A stretch of DNA of 64,000 nt from Arthrobacter gallicola (GCF_014836775.1 NZ_JACSQD010000004.1:51006-115005), one strand, 5' to 3'; counted from the stretch's first letter, positions 36,354 through 45,306 are shown. The notes: generated by a model from the sequence alone, not told the origin. Numbers and translations are program-made.

Positions 36354-37361
36354 CTATCCGTGCGCTGCTGCGCCCAGCCCGGCCTGGACCCGCTCCAGCC
36401 GATCCAGCCACCACCGCCGGCGCTCCGGCTCGGCGGCGAACCGTTCCAGCAGCGCCTCGGAGACCGGCACGTCCCGCACAGCCAGCGCGCCGCCGTCGGG
36501 CACCAGCGAATCCTCCGTGATGTCCCCTGCCATCAGCGACAGCGTGCCAAGTCCGCAGGCGTAGGGCAGCTGGGGCAGGGAAGCTGCCAGCGCCACTCCG
36601 GCGCGGATCCCCACCGAGGTATCCAGCGCGGAACTGACGACGGCGGGAAGCCCGGCAGCCGCCACGATGTCCAGGGCGCGGCGCACCCCGCCCAGCGGCG
36701 CCACCTTAACCACAATCAGGTCGGCGGCATCTTCGCGTGCCACCCGCAGCGGATCGGTCTCCTTGCGCACACTTTCATCGGCGGCGATCAGCACCGGGAT
36801 GCCCCGGCGCTGCAGTTCCAGCCGCACCTCGCGCAGCCCGGCGATCTCCGGCACGGGCTGTTCGGCGTACTCCAGCCCGGCCTCGGCCAGGGCTTCCAGG
36901 GCCCCGACGGCGGTGGGCACGTCCCAGCCGCCATTGGCGTCCACGCGGATGCCGGCGGCTGGAAGCAGGCGGCGGACCTCGGCCACCCGGGCCAGATCCT
37001 CCGCCACGGACTGGCCGCGTTCGGCAACTTTCACCTTCACGGCGCCCACATCACCGAACCGGGCCAGGACACCTTCCACCTGCTCCACCGGGACGGCCGG
37101 TACGGTCCCGTTGACCGGCACCGAGCCGCGGAGCGGATCCGGGTAGCCGTGCCAGGCCGCCTCCACAGCCGCGGCGAGCCAGGGAGCAGCCTCGGCGTCG
37201 TCATATTCGGGAAACGGCGCGAACTCGCCCCAGCCTTCCGGGCCGCGCAGGAGCAGCGCCTCACGGTGCAGGATCCCGCGGAATTTCACCCGCATCGGGA
37301 TCGAGACGACGTGGGCCCGGCTGAGGAGGCTGCTGAGACTGGGAACTGTATTCGAATCCAC
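36354..37361 (-). CDS. menC: o-Succinylbenzoate synthase
   Basis: The 335-residue enolase-superfamily enzyme dehydrates the MenH product to o-succinylbenzoate. The acid/base lysine is in VKVKVAERG (about 108) and the first metal ligand in RVDANGGWD (about 140). Further ligands follow in YAEQPVP and LIAADESVRK, and the second lysine is in DLIVVKVAPLGG. Length fits MenC. It heads a minus-strand run menC, SnoaL-like, menD; the 159-base gap after menC leaves open whether they are one transcript. menE, menB and menA are not in this window. Confidence 0.92.
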   Translation of the reverse strand: MDSNTVPSLSSLLSRAHVVSIPMRVKFRGILHREALLLRGPEGWGEFAPFPEYDDAEAAPWLAAAVEAAWHGYPDPLRGSVPVNGTVPAVPVEQVEGVLARFGDVGAVKVKVAERGQSVAEDLARVAEVRRLLPAAGIRVDANGGWDVPTAVGALEALAEAGLEYAEQPVPEIAGLREVRLELQRRGIPVLIAADESVRKETDPLRVAREDAADLIVVKVAPLGGVRRALDIVAAAGLPAVVSSALDTSVGIRAGVALAASLPQLPYACGLGTLSLMAGDITEDSLVPDGGALAVRDVPVSEALLERFAAEPERRRWWLDRLERVQAGLGAAAHG

Positions 37362-37522
37362 CCAGCCAGCCTACCCGCGGGACTCCGCCGGCAGACCGCG
37401 TGCCAAGGTGGGCCGCCGCCGGAGAGCCACGGCCGCGGCCGCGGGACTTTTTGCGGACCGCCTGTGCAGCGCGGCGGCCGGCGCACAGGAAACCGTCATG
37501 GACCTGTGGCACGCTGGAGGGA

Positions 37523-38422
37523 ATGGATACGCGCAATCTCCTGAGCAAACGGGCACCGGCACGCCGCCGGGCCGGGCACAACCCTGCCCTGTTCCTCTTC
37601 GCCGCACTGATAACCGCAGCCTGTGCTGCCCTGACGTATTTCGGTTTTGTCCGCACCACCACCGGGCAGCTGGCGGACGAATCGGCGTGGCGCGAGGCAG
37701 AAGTGGTGGCGCCGGCTACCCGTGTCCCGGCCCTGGAAGTTCTGGACAACCTGCCGCTGCTCTCGGTGTTTATCGCCCTTGCCGTCATAGTGGCCGTCAG
37801 CATTGCGCGGAAACGCCTGGCGCCCGCCATCATTGCCGTGGCAGCCATGGCCGCTGCCAACCTGGCGACCCAGCTGCTGAAGAATCTGCTGCTGGACCGC
37901 CCGGACCGCGGCGTTATCACCCTGGACTTTAATTCCCTGCCCTCCGGGCACACCACCCTGGCAGCCTCCGCCATGGCCGCCATTTTCCTCGTGGCGTCCC
38001 CTCGCTGGCGGCCCGCCGCCGCAGCCCTCGGCGGCACCTACGCCGTCCTGGCCGGAGCGGCAACGTTCTTCAACCTCTGGCACCGCCCGGCCGACGTCGT
38101 TGCTGCCTTCTTTGTGGTAGCCACCTGCACGCTCCTGGGCGGCTTGGTGATGCTGAGGACAAACCCCGATTGGAACACCTGGCCGGCCGGCGGACGGACC
38201 ACCGGAACCAGGTTCTGGACCGGGATCTGCGTTCTCCTGGGGACCCTTGCCCTGGCAACCGCCGCAGCGGTGTACGCCTACGCCCGCTGGGGAAACGGCA
38301 TCGCCGTGCTTGACGGCAGCCCGCTCTACTTCTGGTGCGGCCTCGCACTGATCATCGGGGTTGGCTACAGCCTGGCCGCGCTGGGCTCACTGTTGTTCAG
38401 CCAGCAGGCGGGCGACCGTTAG
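37523..38422 (+). CDS. PAP2-family phosphatase
   Basis: The ATG at 37523 gives 299 residues with a short basic N-terminus and about six membrane helices. The PAP2 motifs are LKNLLLDRPDR (about 116), LPSGHTTLAAS with the catalytic His (about 138) and WHRPADVVAAF (about 180). The third motif has ATFFNLWH where classic members have SRxxxxxH, so the phosphate-binding Arg is missing, and the first motif is one residue shorter than usual. Related actinobacterial proteins share this. It probably acts on a lipid phosphate such as undecaprenyl diphosphate. GGAGGG sits unusually near the start. Confidence 0.8.
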   Translation: MDTRNLLSKRAPARRRAGHNPALFLFAALITAACAALTYFGFVRTTTGQLADESAWREAEVVAPATRVPALEVLDNLPLLSVFIALAVIVAVSIARKRLAPAIIAVAAMAAANLATQLLKNLLLDRPDRGVITLDFNSLPSGHTTLAASAMAAIFLVASPRWRPAAAALGGTYAVLAGAATFFNLWHRPADVVAAFFVVATCTLLGGLVMLRTNPDWNTWPAGGRTTGTRFWTGICVLLGTLALATAAAVYAYARWGNGIAVLDGSPLYFWCGLALIIGVGYSLAALGSLLFSQQAGDR

Positions 38423-39656
38423 GCACCGCACCAACCCCGGGCCGACCTTTGGGGACCCAGCGCCAGAGAACCGCTGCGCCCGCCACTCCCAGCAGCGCCG
38501 TCGCCCCGATTCCGGCGGAGAGCGAAAGCACCGCCGTGATCCCGGCGAGCAGTCCGGGACCGCCGAGGGTGCCGATGTCCGAGAGCAGCCGCCAGATCCC
38601 CAGGAACTGCGGGCGTCCGGGCTGCGGGGAAAAGTCCGCACCGAGGGTCATCACGATTCCTGATCCGATCCCGTTGCCGAAGCCGATGAGCAGCGCGGCT
38701 GCCAGCAGACCCAGCGGACTGGACGTCAGCGGCAGCAGCGCCAGTCCCAAAGCCATCAGGAGCATGCAGGGTACCGCCACGGCACGCCGGCCGCGCAGGT
38801 CCATCACCCGTCCGGCCGGATAGAAAAGCAGCATGTCGATTCCGGCGGAGATCCCGTAAATGATTGCGGTCTGGGTGGGGTCGATCCCCAGGTACTGGGC
38901 CCAGAGCGGAATCACGGCCTGCCGGGTGGCCCGCACCGCCGCAATCAGCAGCACGCCGATTCCCACCGTGCGAAAAATTCGGGAGTGGCTGCCCAGAACG
39001 GATCGGAGGGTCGGCGCGGCAGCGGCTTCCACGCCGTCCGGCTGCCCTTGCCCGCGCTGCCGCCGGCCAGGCCGCGGTACACGCACCGTGAGGTCCGGGA
39101 CAGTCAGGCTGAGCAGCCCCGCCGCCAGCGCGGCTGCGGCGCCAACCCAATACGCGCCTGCGGTACCGGCAAAATGCATGGCCGCCGCAGCGGCGAACGG
39201 TCCCAGGAACACACCGATCCGGTTGGATCCGCCCAGCGTGGAAAGCGCCCGGGCGCGGTACAGCAGCGGTACCGCTTCGGTCACATAGCTTTGCCGGGCC
39301 AGTCCGAAGACGGCGCCGGCCATACCGACCATAAAAACGGCGAGGGCGAAGACCCACAGCACCGGAATGGTGGCGGCCAGGACCATGGCGGCGGCGCACC
39401 AGGCGGCTGCCCCCACCAGGGCCCACTTCTCACCGAAGCGGGTGGTGATGAGGGTCGCGGGCACGTTGGCCACCAGCGATCCAATGCCGGTCAGGGTCAC
39501 CACAAGCGCAGCCAGGGCAACGGTGGCACCCAGATCGCTGGCAGTAAGGGCGACGACGGGCAGGATCGCGCCAATGGCGGTCCCGTACAGGATGGTCGGT
39601 CCGAAGGCCGGTACGGCGATGCTGCGCAGGCTGAACGAGTCTATTGCTTCAGCCAT
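38397..39656 (-). CDS. MFS transporter, 12-helix type
   Basis: The 419-residue protein has twelve hydrophobic segments with a charged central loop (VPRPGRRQRGQGQPDGVEAA, about 200) and the MFS loop motif GRVMDLRGRRAVAVP (about 286) after helix 8. Substrate and direction are unknown; it looks like a drug or metabolite exporter. The start is either ATG 39656 or GTG 39662; both overlap the end of the upstream MBL gene, so the pair is probably co-translated. Its 3' end overlaps the convergent PAP2 gene by 26 bases. Confidence 0.85.
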   Translation of the reverse strand: MAEAIDSFSLRSIAVPAFGPTILYGTAIGAILPVVALTASDLGATVALAALVVTLTGIGSLVANVPATLITTRFGEKWALVGAAAWCAAAMVLAATIPVLWVFALAVFMVGMAGAVFGLARQSYVTEAVPLLYRARALSTLGGSNRIGVFLGPFAAAAAMHFAGTAGAYWVGAAAALAAGLLSLTVPDLTVRVPRPGRRQRGQGQPDGVEAAAAPTLRSVLGSHSRIFRTVGIGVLLIAAVRATRQAVIPLWAQYLGIDPTQTAIIYGISAGIDMLLFYPAGRVMDLRGRRAVAVPCMLLMALGLALLPLTSSPLGLLAAALLIGFGNGIGSGIVMTLGADFSPQPGRPQFLGIWRLLSDIGTLGGPGLLAGITAVLSLSAGIGATALLGVAGAAVLWRWVPKGRPGVGAVPNGRPPAG

Positions 39657-40492
39657 TTCCACCGGGCGAGGGTCCGCAGCCGGGTGAGGAGCGCCCGCGA
39701 CTGTTCCGGTCCGTAGGGCAGGATCGGCACGGCCTTGGTCACATCCGTGGAGGCCTGTTCCATGGCGTTGCGGGTCACAGCTACAGCGCTGCGCATCTTG
39801 TTCATCTGCGTGGTCACGAAATCCATGGTCACCGGTTTGCCGTGCCCGGGAACCACGGTGGCGTAAAGGTCTTCCAGGGCGGTGATTTTGCCCAGGGTCC
39901 GGACCCAGTCCTTCGGAAAGGAGTCGCCGAAGTTCGGGTCTGCACCCTCCTCGACCAGATCGCCGGCAAACAACACGTCCCCGGCTCCCACCAGGAGGTC
40001 GTGGCTGGTGTGGCCACGGCCCAGATGGAACAGGGTCACGGACATTCCGCCGAGGTCCAGATCCACGGGGCTGCCGTCCACCAGCCGGTTCGGCGGGGTG
40101 ATGCCGGTATGCTCACCGGTGCCCGCGGCCATGCCGGGTTCGACGGCGGCTACCGCGGCGCGCTGGTTCTCCCCGTCTTCGGCGATGACCGCGGCGCAGT
40201 CGCTGGTTCCCCAGATATCTTCTACGCCGTGGGCCAGCAGGTAGCTGTTGCCATAAAAATGGTCGAAATGGGCGTGGGTGTTCACGGCCGTGACCGGCAG
40301 ATCGGTCAGCTGCCGGACGCCGTCGAAGATGGTTTTGGCCTGGGCCGGGCCGGCGCCGGTGTCGATCAGCAGGGCACGCTCATCGCCGATGACCAGTCCG
40401 GTGTTCATTCCCCAGCCGGGGTTGGTCCGCACGTAAACGCGCGGCGCAACCTCCACCCAGTCATGAGGAGTGTGCTGGCCTGCCTGCGTCAT
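39641..40492 (-). CDS. MBL-fold metallohydrolase
   Basis: The 283-residue protein has the metal-binding motif NTHAHFDHFYGN (about 71), GRGHTSHDLLV with a third His (about 159), the bridging Asp in DVLFAGDLVEEGAD, and the late VVPGHGKPV His (about 214), the full five-motif set of metallo-beta-lactamase-fold hydrolases. The best-matched relatives are small-substrate or quinoprotein-relay-type hydrolases; a specific substrate cannot be given. There is no signal peptide, so it is cytosolic. It overlaps the MFS gene, which may handle the same compound. Confidence 0.85.
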   Translation of the reverse strand: MTQAGQHTPHDWVEVAPRVYVRTNPGWGMNTGLVIGDERALLIDTGAGPAQAKTIFDGVRQLTDLPVTAVNTHAHFDHFYGNSYLLAHGVEDIWGTSDCAAVIAEDGENQRAAVAAVEPGMAAGTGEHTGITPPNRLVDGSPVDLDLGGMSVTLFHLGRGHTSHDLLVGAGDVLFAGDLVEEGADPNFGDSFPKDWVRTLGKITALEDLYATVVPGHGKPVTMDFVTTQMNKMRSAVAVTRNAMEQASTDVTKAVPILPYGPEQSRALLTRLRTLARWKWLKQ

Positions 40493-40543
40493 GGTGTCCG
40501 TCCTTCGGGTCTGTCCGAAAACAAACCTACCGCGTATCGGACA

Positions 40544-41965
40544 TCACAGGTCGGCCAGCACGCTCCCGGGGTTCTCTATTGCGTCGGCCACGTAACGGAG
40601 GAAGCCACCGGCGGTTCCGCCGTCGCAGACCCGGTGGTCAAACACCAGGGTCAGCTCGGTGAGCTTGCGGACGGCCAGTTCCCCGTCGACGACCCAGGGC
40701 TTGTCGATAATCCGGCCGATGCCCAGGATCGCCGACTCCGGGTAGTTGATAATGGCCGCGCTGCCGTCCACACCGAAGACCCCGTAGTTGTTCAGGGTGA
40801 ACGTTCCGGAGGTGAGTTCTGCCGGGGTGGCGGCCCCCGACCGGGCCGCGGAAGTCAGCCGGCGGATCTCGGCGTCGAGCTCCCGGGCGCTGAGCTTTTC
40901 CGCATGCCGGATGGAGGGGACCATCAGGCCGCGGTCGGTCTGCGCCGCGAAACCGAGGTTTACGCCGTCAAACTCCAGCAGCTCCGCATCTCCCGCCTCG
41001 CCGCGCACATAGCGGGTGTTCAGTTCCGGGAAACGGCGCAGGCCGGCCAGCACAAAGCGGGCCAGGAAAGCCATCAGGCCCGGCGTGTTATCCGGGTCCC
41101 GGCGCTTCATTCCGGCGCGCAGCTCCAGCAGCGCGGTGGCGTCCACGTCCACCCACACGGTTGCCTCGGGGATTTCGGAGCGGCTGGCGCTGAGGTTGGC
41201 CGCGACTGTGCGGCGCAGTCCCTTGACCGGCGTCCGGCTGGTGATGGCCAGTCCCGAGCGTGTGTCAGTGCCCGAAGCGGGCACTGCTTCAGCCGCAGGC
41301 GCTGTTTCAGCCGCGGGCGCTTGGGCACCTGCGATGGCCTGCTCGACGTCGCGGCGCAGGATCAGCCCGTCCGCACCGCTGCCAGTCAAGGTCATCAGCG
41401 CCAGTCCGGCGTCGCGGGCCAGCCGGCGCACCAGTGGGTTGATGCAGCGGGGCGCTTCGAGCGTTACCGTGCCTGCAGCTGCAGTTGCCGCTGCGGCAGC
41501 GGGAGCAGGCACCAGGGCTGCAGCGTTGGTGCGGGCGCGCCGCGGGGCACGGGTGCGCCGGTTGGTTCCGTGGTTGTCCGGGGTCCCGTAACCGATCAGC
41601 ACGTTACCGGAACCGGCTCGTTCCTCTTGGCGGTAGGCTTCGCCGGCAGCATCGGACCCGGGTGCGGACACAGCCGCTGCGCCGCCGGAAGCTACGGCTC
41701 CGGGTTCGGGCAGTCCGGCAGCCGCCGTCGTGCGCACCGAAATCAGCGGCTTACCGACGTCGATGCTTTCACCGGCAGCGCCGTGCAGTGTTTCGACGAT
41801 CCCGGCAAACGGGGAAGGAACCTCCACCAGCGATTTGGCGGTCTCCACCTCGGCTACCGGCTGATCGACGGCGATCGTGTCGCCCTCGGCCACCAGCCAG
41901 GTCACCAGTTCGGCGTCGGTCAGGCCTTCGCCCAGGTCAGGGAGCAGGAAGGTACGCACGCTCAC
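40544..41965 (-). CDS. bkdC: Branched-chain 2-oxoacid dehydrogenase E2 (dihydrolipoyl acyltransferase)
   Basis: The protein has 473 residues. A lipoyl domain spans residues 1-80, with VETAKSLVEV and lipoyl Lys44. Next come a long Ala-rich linker and a peripheral-subunit-binding domain (CINPLVRRLARDAGLALMTL, about 170), then the CoA-acyltransferase domain ending with DHRVCDGGTAGGF, which has the catalytic His and Asp. The GTG start overlaps the E1beta stop by four bases (GTGA), with GGAGG upstream. E2 transfers the acyl group to CoA, giving branched-chain acyl-CoA from Val, Leu and Ile. No E3 gene is here, so a genome-wide E3 is used. Confidence 0.9.
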   Translation of the reverse strand: MSVRTFLLPDLGEGLTDAELVTWLVAEGDTIAVDQPVAEVETAKSLVEVPSPFAGIVETLHGAAGESIDVGKPLISVRTTAAAGLPEPGAVASGGAAAVSAPGSDAAGEAYRQEERAGSGNVLIGYGTPDNHGTNRRTRAPRRARTNAAALVPAPAAAAATAAAGTVTLEAPRCINPLVRRLARDAGLALMTLTGSGADGLILRRDVEQAIAGAQAPAAETAPAAEAVPASGTDTRSGLAITSRTPVKGLRRTVAANLSASRSEIPEATVWVDVDATALLELRAGMKRRDPDNTPGLMAFLARFVLAGLRRFPELNTRYVRGEAGDAELLEFDGVNLGFAAQTDRGLMVPSIRHAEKLSARELDAEIRRLTSAARSGAATPAELTSGTFTLNNYGVFGVDGSAAIINYPESAILGIGRIIDKPWVVDGELAVRKLTELTLVFDHRVCDGGTAGGFLRYVADAIENPGSVLADL

Positions 41966-43056
41966 TTGTCCTCCCACTGCAGTTCGTCAACGGTGTCCAG
42001 GATCCGGTCCACGCCGGGCAGGAAGAAGTGCTCCAGTTTGGGCGCCGGATAGGGAATGTCGAATCCGGTGACCCGGAGCACGGGAGCCGCGAGGGAATGG
42101 AAGCAGCGTTCCTGGATCCGGGCGGTGATCTCGGAGGCCACGGATGCGAACCCCGGGGCTTCGGAAATGACGACGGCGCGGCCGGTCTTGCGGACGGACG
42201 CGCAGACGGTTTCGTCGTCGAACGGCACAATGCTGCGGACGTCGATGACTTCCAGGCTGCGGCCTTCGGCGGCGGCGGCTTCCGCGGCGGCCAGGGCAGT
42301 GGACACTGACGGTCCGTAGGCGATCAGGGTCGCGTCAGTTCCCGGGCGGGCAACGGCGGCTGTGCCGATGCCGGTTCCGGGCTGGGTGTCATTGGAAGCA
42401 GCGGACGCGGTGCCGTCGTCGGCTGATTTTCGGGACGCGTCGGCGTCGGCGCGCAGCTGCGCCAGGTCCACGTCTTCCTTGGTCCAGTAGAGCTTCTTGG
42501 GCTCTAGGAAGACCACCGGGTCCGGGTAGCGGATGGCTTCGCGCAGCAGGGTGTAAGCGTCGGCGACGGTGGCCGGCGCCAGCACGGTCAGGCCGGGGGT
42601 GTGGGCGTAGTAGGACTCCGAGGAATCACAGTGGTGCTCCACTCCCCCAATGCCGCCGGCGTACGGGATGCGGATGACCAGTGGCAGCTTGACCTTCCCG
42701 CGGGTGCGGTTGGACATCTTGGCAACGTGGCTGACCACCTGCTCGAAGGCCGGGTAGGCGAACGCGTCGAACTGCATTTCCACGACGGGACGCATCCCGT
42801 TCATGGCCATGCCCACGGCCATGCCTATGATGCCGGATTCGGCCAGCGGGGTATCGAAGCAGCGGTCTTCGCCGAAGCGTGCCGTCAGCCCGTCGGTGAT
42901 CCGGAAAACGCCGCCCAGCGGGCCAACGTCTTCGCCGAAGATGACGACGGAGGCGTCGGCCTCCAGCTCGTCGGCCAGGGCGGTGTTCAGTGCCTTGGCA
43001 AAGGTCAGGGACACCGTCGTGGACGCGGGTGCCGGTGCGGGGTCTGTGATTGTCAT
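41962..43056 (-). CDS. bkdB: 2-oxoacid dehydrogenase E1 beta subunit
   Basis: The 364-residue transketolase-like subunit has FGEDVGPLGGVFRIT (about 40), FDTPLAESGIIGMAVGMAMN (about 67), PYAGGIGGVEHHCDSSESYY (about 130) and the ISEAPGF segment. Between residues about 198 and 236 there is a low-complexity Ser/Ala/Asp/Thr insertion (SADDGTASAASNDTQPGTGI) beyond the usual length. It pairs with E1alpha to decarboxylate branched-chain oxoacids and acylate E2. It lies 15 bases after E1alpha and overlaps E2 by four bases. Confidence 0.92.
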   Translation of the reverse strand: MTITDPAPAPASTTVSLTFAKALNTALADELEADASVVIFGEDVGPLGGVFRITDGLTARFGEDRCFDTPLAESGIIGMAVGMAMNGMRPVVEMQFDAFAYPAFEQVVSHVAKMSNRTRGKVKLPLVIRIPYAGGIGGVEHHCDSSESYYAHTPGLTVLAPATVADAYTLLREAIRYPDPVVFLEPKKLYWTKEDVDLAQLRADADASRKSADDGTASAASNDTQPGTGIGTAAVARPGTDATLIAYGPSVSTALAAAEAAAAEGRSLEVIDVRSIVPFDDETVCASVRKTGRAVVISEAPGFASVASEITARIQERCFHSLAAPVLRVTGFDIPYPAPKLEHFFLPGVDRILDTVDELQWEDK

Positions 43057-43071
43057 GGTGCGTGGCGTTCC

Positions 43072-44220
43072 TTAGGCCTGGGTCCGGGAGAGTTCGTCCT
43101 GCAGCAGGGCGGCCTGTTCAGCCAGCTGCGGGGTCCGGCGGTTGTAGACGAAGTTGAACAGGTCCATCGGTTCCGGCACGGTGTCGGTGTTCAGGCCGTC
43201 GCGGATGCGCGCGGCAATGGTTTCGGCGTCCGCTGCCATGGCGTCCTCCGCGGCGTCGTCGAGGACTCCCAGCTCGCGCAGGTAGGTACGCAGCCGCGTC
43301 AGCGGATCCCGCGGAACCCATTCCTCGACGTCGGCGGCGGCACGGTACCGGGTGGCGTCGTCGGCGTTGGTGTGCGCCTGCATCCGGTAGGTATGTGCTT
43401 CCACGAGGGCAGGTCCGCCGCCTTCGCGGGCCCGCTCGACGGCGGCGCCCAGGACAGCCAGGAGGGCTGCGGCATCATTGCCGTCCACCCGTTCGCCGGG
43501 CATGCCATAGCCAATGGCCTTGTGCGCCAGGGACGGTGCCACCGACTGGTTTTTCAACGGGACGGAGATGGCGTACTCGTTGTTCTGGACGAAAAACACC
43601 ACGGGCACGTGGAAGACGGCCGCGAAGTTCAGGGCCTCATGGAAATCGCCTTCGCTGGTGGCACCATCACCGCACATGGCCAGGACCACGGTGTTCTCGC
43701 CGCGCAGCTTCGCCGCGTGGGCCACGCCGACGGCGTGCAGCAGCTGGGTGGCCAGCGGAGTGGCCTGCGGGGCGACGTGGTGCTCGTACGGATCGTAGCC
43801 GGAGTGCCAGTCGCCCTTGAGCAGGGTCAGCACCTGCAGCGGGTCGACGCCGCGGTGCACCACTGCGACGGTGTCGCGGTAGGTCGGGAACATCCAGTCG
43901 CCATCGGCCAGGACAGCGGCGGCCGCGATCTGGCAGGCTTCCTGGCCGTGGGAGGACGGGTAGACCGCAAGGCGGCCCTGCCGGACCAGGGCGTTGGCCT
44001 GGTCATTGATCCGCCGTCCGGCAACCAGGCCCTGGTAGGCGGCGCGGAGGCGGCCGCCGTCGGGCAGCGGGTACTTGTCGCTGTGCCGGTGGCGGCCGTC
44101 CGCGTCGATCAGCTGAACCGGGGTGGCGGAGGGCAGCATGGTGTCGGTGCGGTCCTCGTTGTCCTCGGGACGCTGACTGTGCGCGGACCCGGGGTGTGTG
44201 TGGCCGGTGGGAATAGTCAT
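43072..44220 (-). CDS. bkdA: 2-oxoacid dehydrogenase E1 alpha subunit
   Basis: GGAGG five bases before the ATG at 44220 chooses this start and gives 382 residues; an ATG at 44235 is less well placed. It has SSHGQEACQIAAAAVL (about 90), MFPTYRDTVAVVHRG, and the thiamine-diphosphate motif CGDGATSEGDFHEALNFAAV (about 183) ending in NNEYAIS. The AHTYRMQAHTNADDATRYR region is typical of branched-chain E1alpha. This subunit decarboxylates the 2-oxoacids from Val, Leu and Ile. It opens the operon with E1beta and E2. The divergent Lrp-type gene is the likely regulator. Confidence 0.92.
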   Translation of the reverse strand: MTIPTGHTHPGSAHSQRPEDNEDRTDTMLPSATPVQLIDADGRHRHSDKYPLPDGGRLRAAYQGLVAGRRINDQANALVRQGRLAVYPSSHGQEACQIAAAAVLADGDWMFPTYRDTVAVVHRGVDPLQVLTLLKGDWHSGYDPYEHHVAPQATPLATQLLHAVGVAHAAKLRGENTVVLAMCGDGATSEGDFHEALNFAAVFHVPVVFFVQNNEYAISVPLKNQSVAPSLAHKAIGYGMPGERVDGNDAAALLAVLGAAVERAREGGGPALVEAHTYRMQAHTNADDATRYRAAADVEEWVPRDPLTRLRTYLRELGVLDDAAEDAMAADAETIAARIRDGLNTDTVPEPMDLFNFVYNRRTPQLAEQAALLQDELSRTQA

Positions 44221-44275
44221 GGAAGCCTCCGTCATCAGCGGCGGATGCGGACAGGCCTCCAAGCGGCTCACTGCA

Positions 44276-44291
44276 TATCAGCAATCTGATA
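44276..44291. promoter_or_regulatory. Inverted repeat upstream of bkdA, possible Lrp site
   Basis: TATCAG-CAAT-CTGATA is a perfect 6-bp inverted repeat 56 bases before the bkdA ATG, in an AT-rich stretch between bkdA and the Lrp-type regulator. Short AT-centred palindromes are usual for Lrp/AsnC proteins. Confidence 0.5.
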
Positions 44292-44469
44292 GCGGCAATT
44301 TACCCACTCGAGCCCAGCCACACGGATGGAATTTCTGTAAGCCCAGTATGGATAGGCGCACGATTCGCATCCAGCTTTGCCGGAAATCCTAGATTTTTGG
44401 TTGTGAAAACCGTACGGTGGTGGACAAGTTGCAAAAGTGAGCTGGATTACTTTGAAGGATGTAGACACT

Positions 44470-44922
44470 ATGGCGGAGACTCCGGCCGCGGCACTGGATG
44501 AGATCGACAAGAGCATTCTGGCTGAACTCACCAGGGACGGGCGCGCCTCGGTGAGTGCCGTGGCGGAGGCCGTCCACATCTCGCGGGCCCATGCCTATTC
44601 GCGGATTTCCAAGCTGACCAGCTCCGGTGTACTGACCCGCTTCACCGCGGTGGTGGATCCGGTGAAGGCCGGGCTGCGGTCCAGCGCCTACGTGACGCTC
44701 AAAGTCCGGCAGCACTCCTGGCGTGAATTGAAGGAGGCCCTGCGCAAGATCCCGGAGGTGCACCATGTGGCCCTGGTGGGCGGCTCCTTCGACGTGATCC
44801 TGCTGGTCCGGGCCGAGGACAACCTGCACCTGCGCCAGGTCATCTTCGATCACCTGCAGTCCATGCCCGGTGTCCTGGACACCCAGACCTTCCTGGTCTT
44901 CGAGGACCTCGACATCCGCTGA
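44470..44922 (+). CDS. Lrp/AsnC-family regulator (BkdR-like)
   Basis: The 150-residue protein has an N-terminal winged helix (LDEIDKSILAELTRDGRASV, then VAEAVHISRAHAYSRISKLT) and an RAM ligand-binding domain (AYVTLKVRQHSWRELKEALR, HVALVGGSFDVILLVRAED). The ATG at 44470 follows AAGGA at a somewhat long distance; a GTG at 44437 is an alternative. Being divergent from bkdA, it is the likely branched-chain amino-acid-responsive regulator of the bkd operon, as BkdR is in other bacteria. It ends before a strong hairpin. Confidence 0.9.
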   Translation: MAETPAAALDEIDKSILAELTRDGRASVSAVAEAVHISRAHAYSRISKLTSSGVLTRFTAVVDPVKAGLRSSAYVTLKVRQHSWRELKEALRKIPEVHHVALVGGSFDVILLVRAEDNLHLRQVIFDHLQSMPGVLDTQTFLVFEDLDIR

Positions 44923-44949
44923 GACAAAATTGAGCTCCAGCGGATTAAC

Positions 44950-45002
44950 CCCAACGGCCGCCGCAGTACCGGTGCAAACCCGGAATTGCGGCGGCCGTTG
45001 GG
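44950..45002. terminator. Bidirectional hairpin, 16-bp stem
   Basis: CCCAACGGCCGCCGCA (44950-44965) is the perfect complement of TGCGGCGGCCGTTGGG (44987-45002), with a 21-base loop. The regulator and the small gene at 45043 converge on it. Confidence 0.85.
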
Positions 45003-45042
45003 CACGCGGGGGCAGGAACGCCTGCGGCCAGCGTCAAGGGAC

Positions 45043-45306
45043 CTAGTTTTCGTCGTGCCCCTGATCCATGCTCATCTGGTTTTCTGCCGGCGGAGTCTCT
45101 CCCGGCGGCACGCCGCCGCCCGATTCGAGTCCGGTGATGTTGCCTTCCGCGGGATCGGGGTTGGCGCGGCTGCCTTTCTCGCCGCTCCCGGCATGATTGC
45201 CGGTACCCTCACCGGTCCCGGGCCCCTTCTGTGCGGCGGCTGCTTCTGCATCCTTGGGTTTGTCCGGATTCGCGGGATCGTTGTTGGGGTCATAGCTCTG
45301 TGTCAT
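45043..45306 (-). CDS. Small hydrophilic protein, DUF6480-like
   Basis: The 87-residue product is rich in Pro, Gly, Asp and Glu and has no hydrophobic segment. Its C-terminal half ([20 protein letters not shown], then [11 protein letters not shown]) resembles the [22 protein letters not shown] pattern of DUF6480, a small actinobacterial family of unknown function. It appears disordered and probably cytosolic. It is single and convergent with the Lrp gene. The similarity is recognised by eye only. Confidence 0.6.
   Translation of the reverse strand: MTQSYDPNNDPANPDKPKDAEAAAAQKGPGTGEGTGNHAGSGEKGSRANPDPAEGNITGLESGGGVPPGETPPAENQMSMDQGHDEN

Noticed and set aside
39644..42052. Very long plus-strand open frame opposite the MBL and E2 genes
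   Set aside because: It lies antisense to two genes with complete family motifs, has no start site of its own, and its composition is a mirror of the coding strands. Long antisense frames are common at this GC content.
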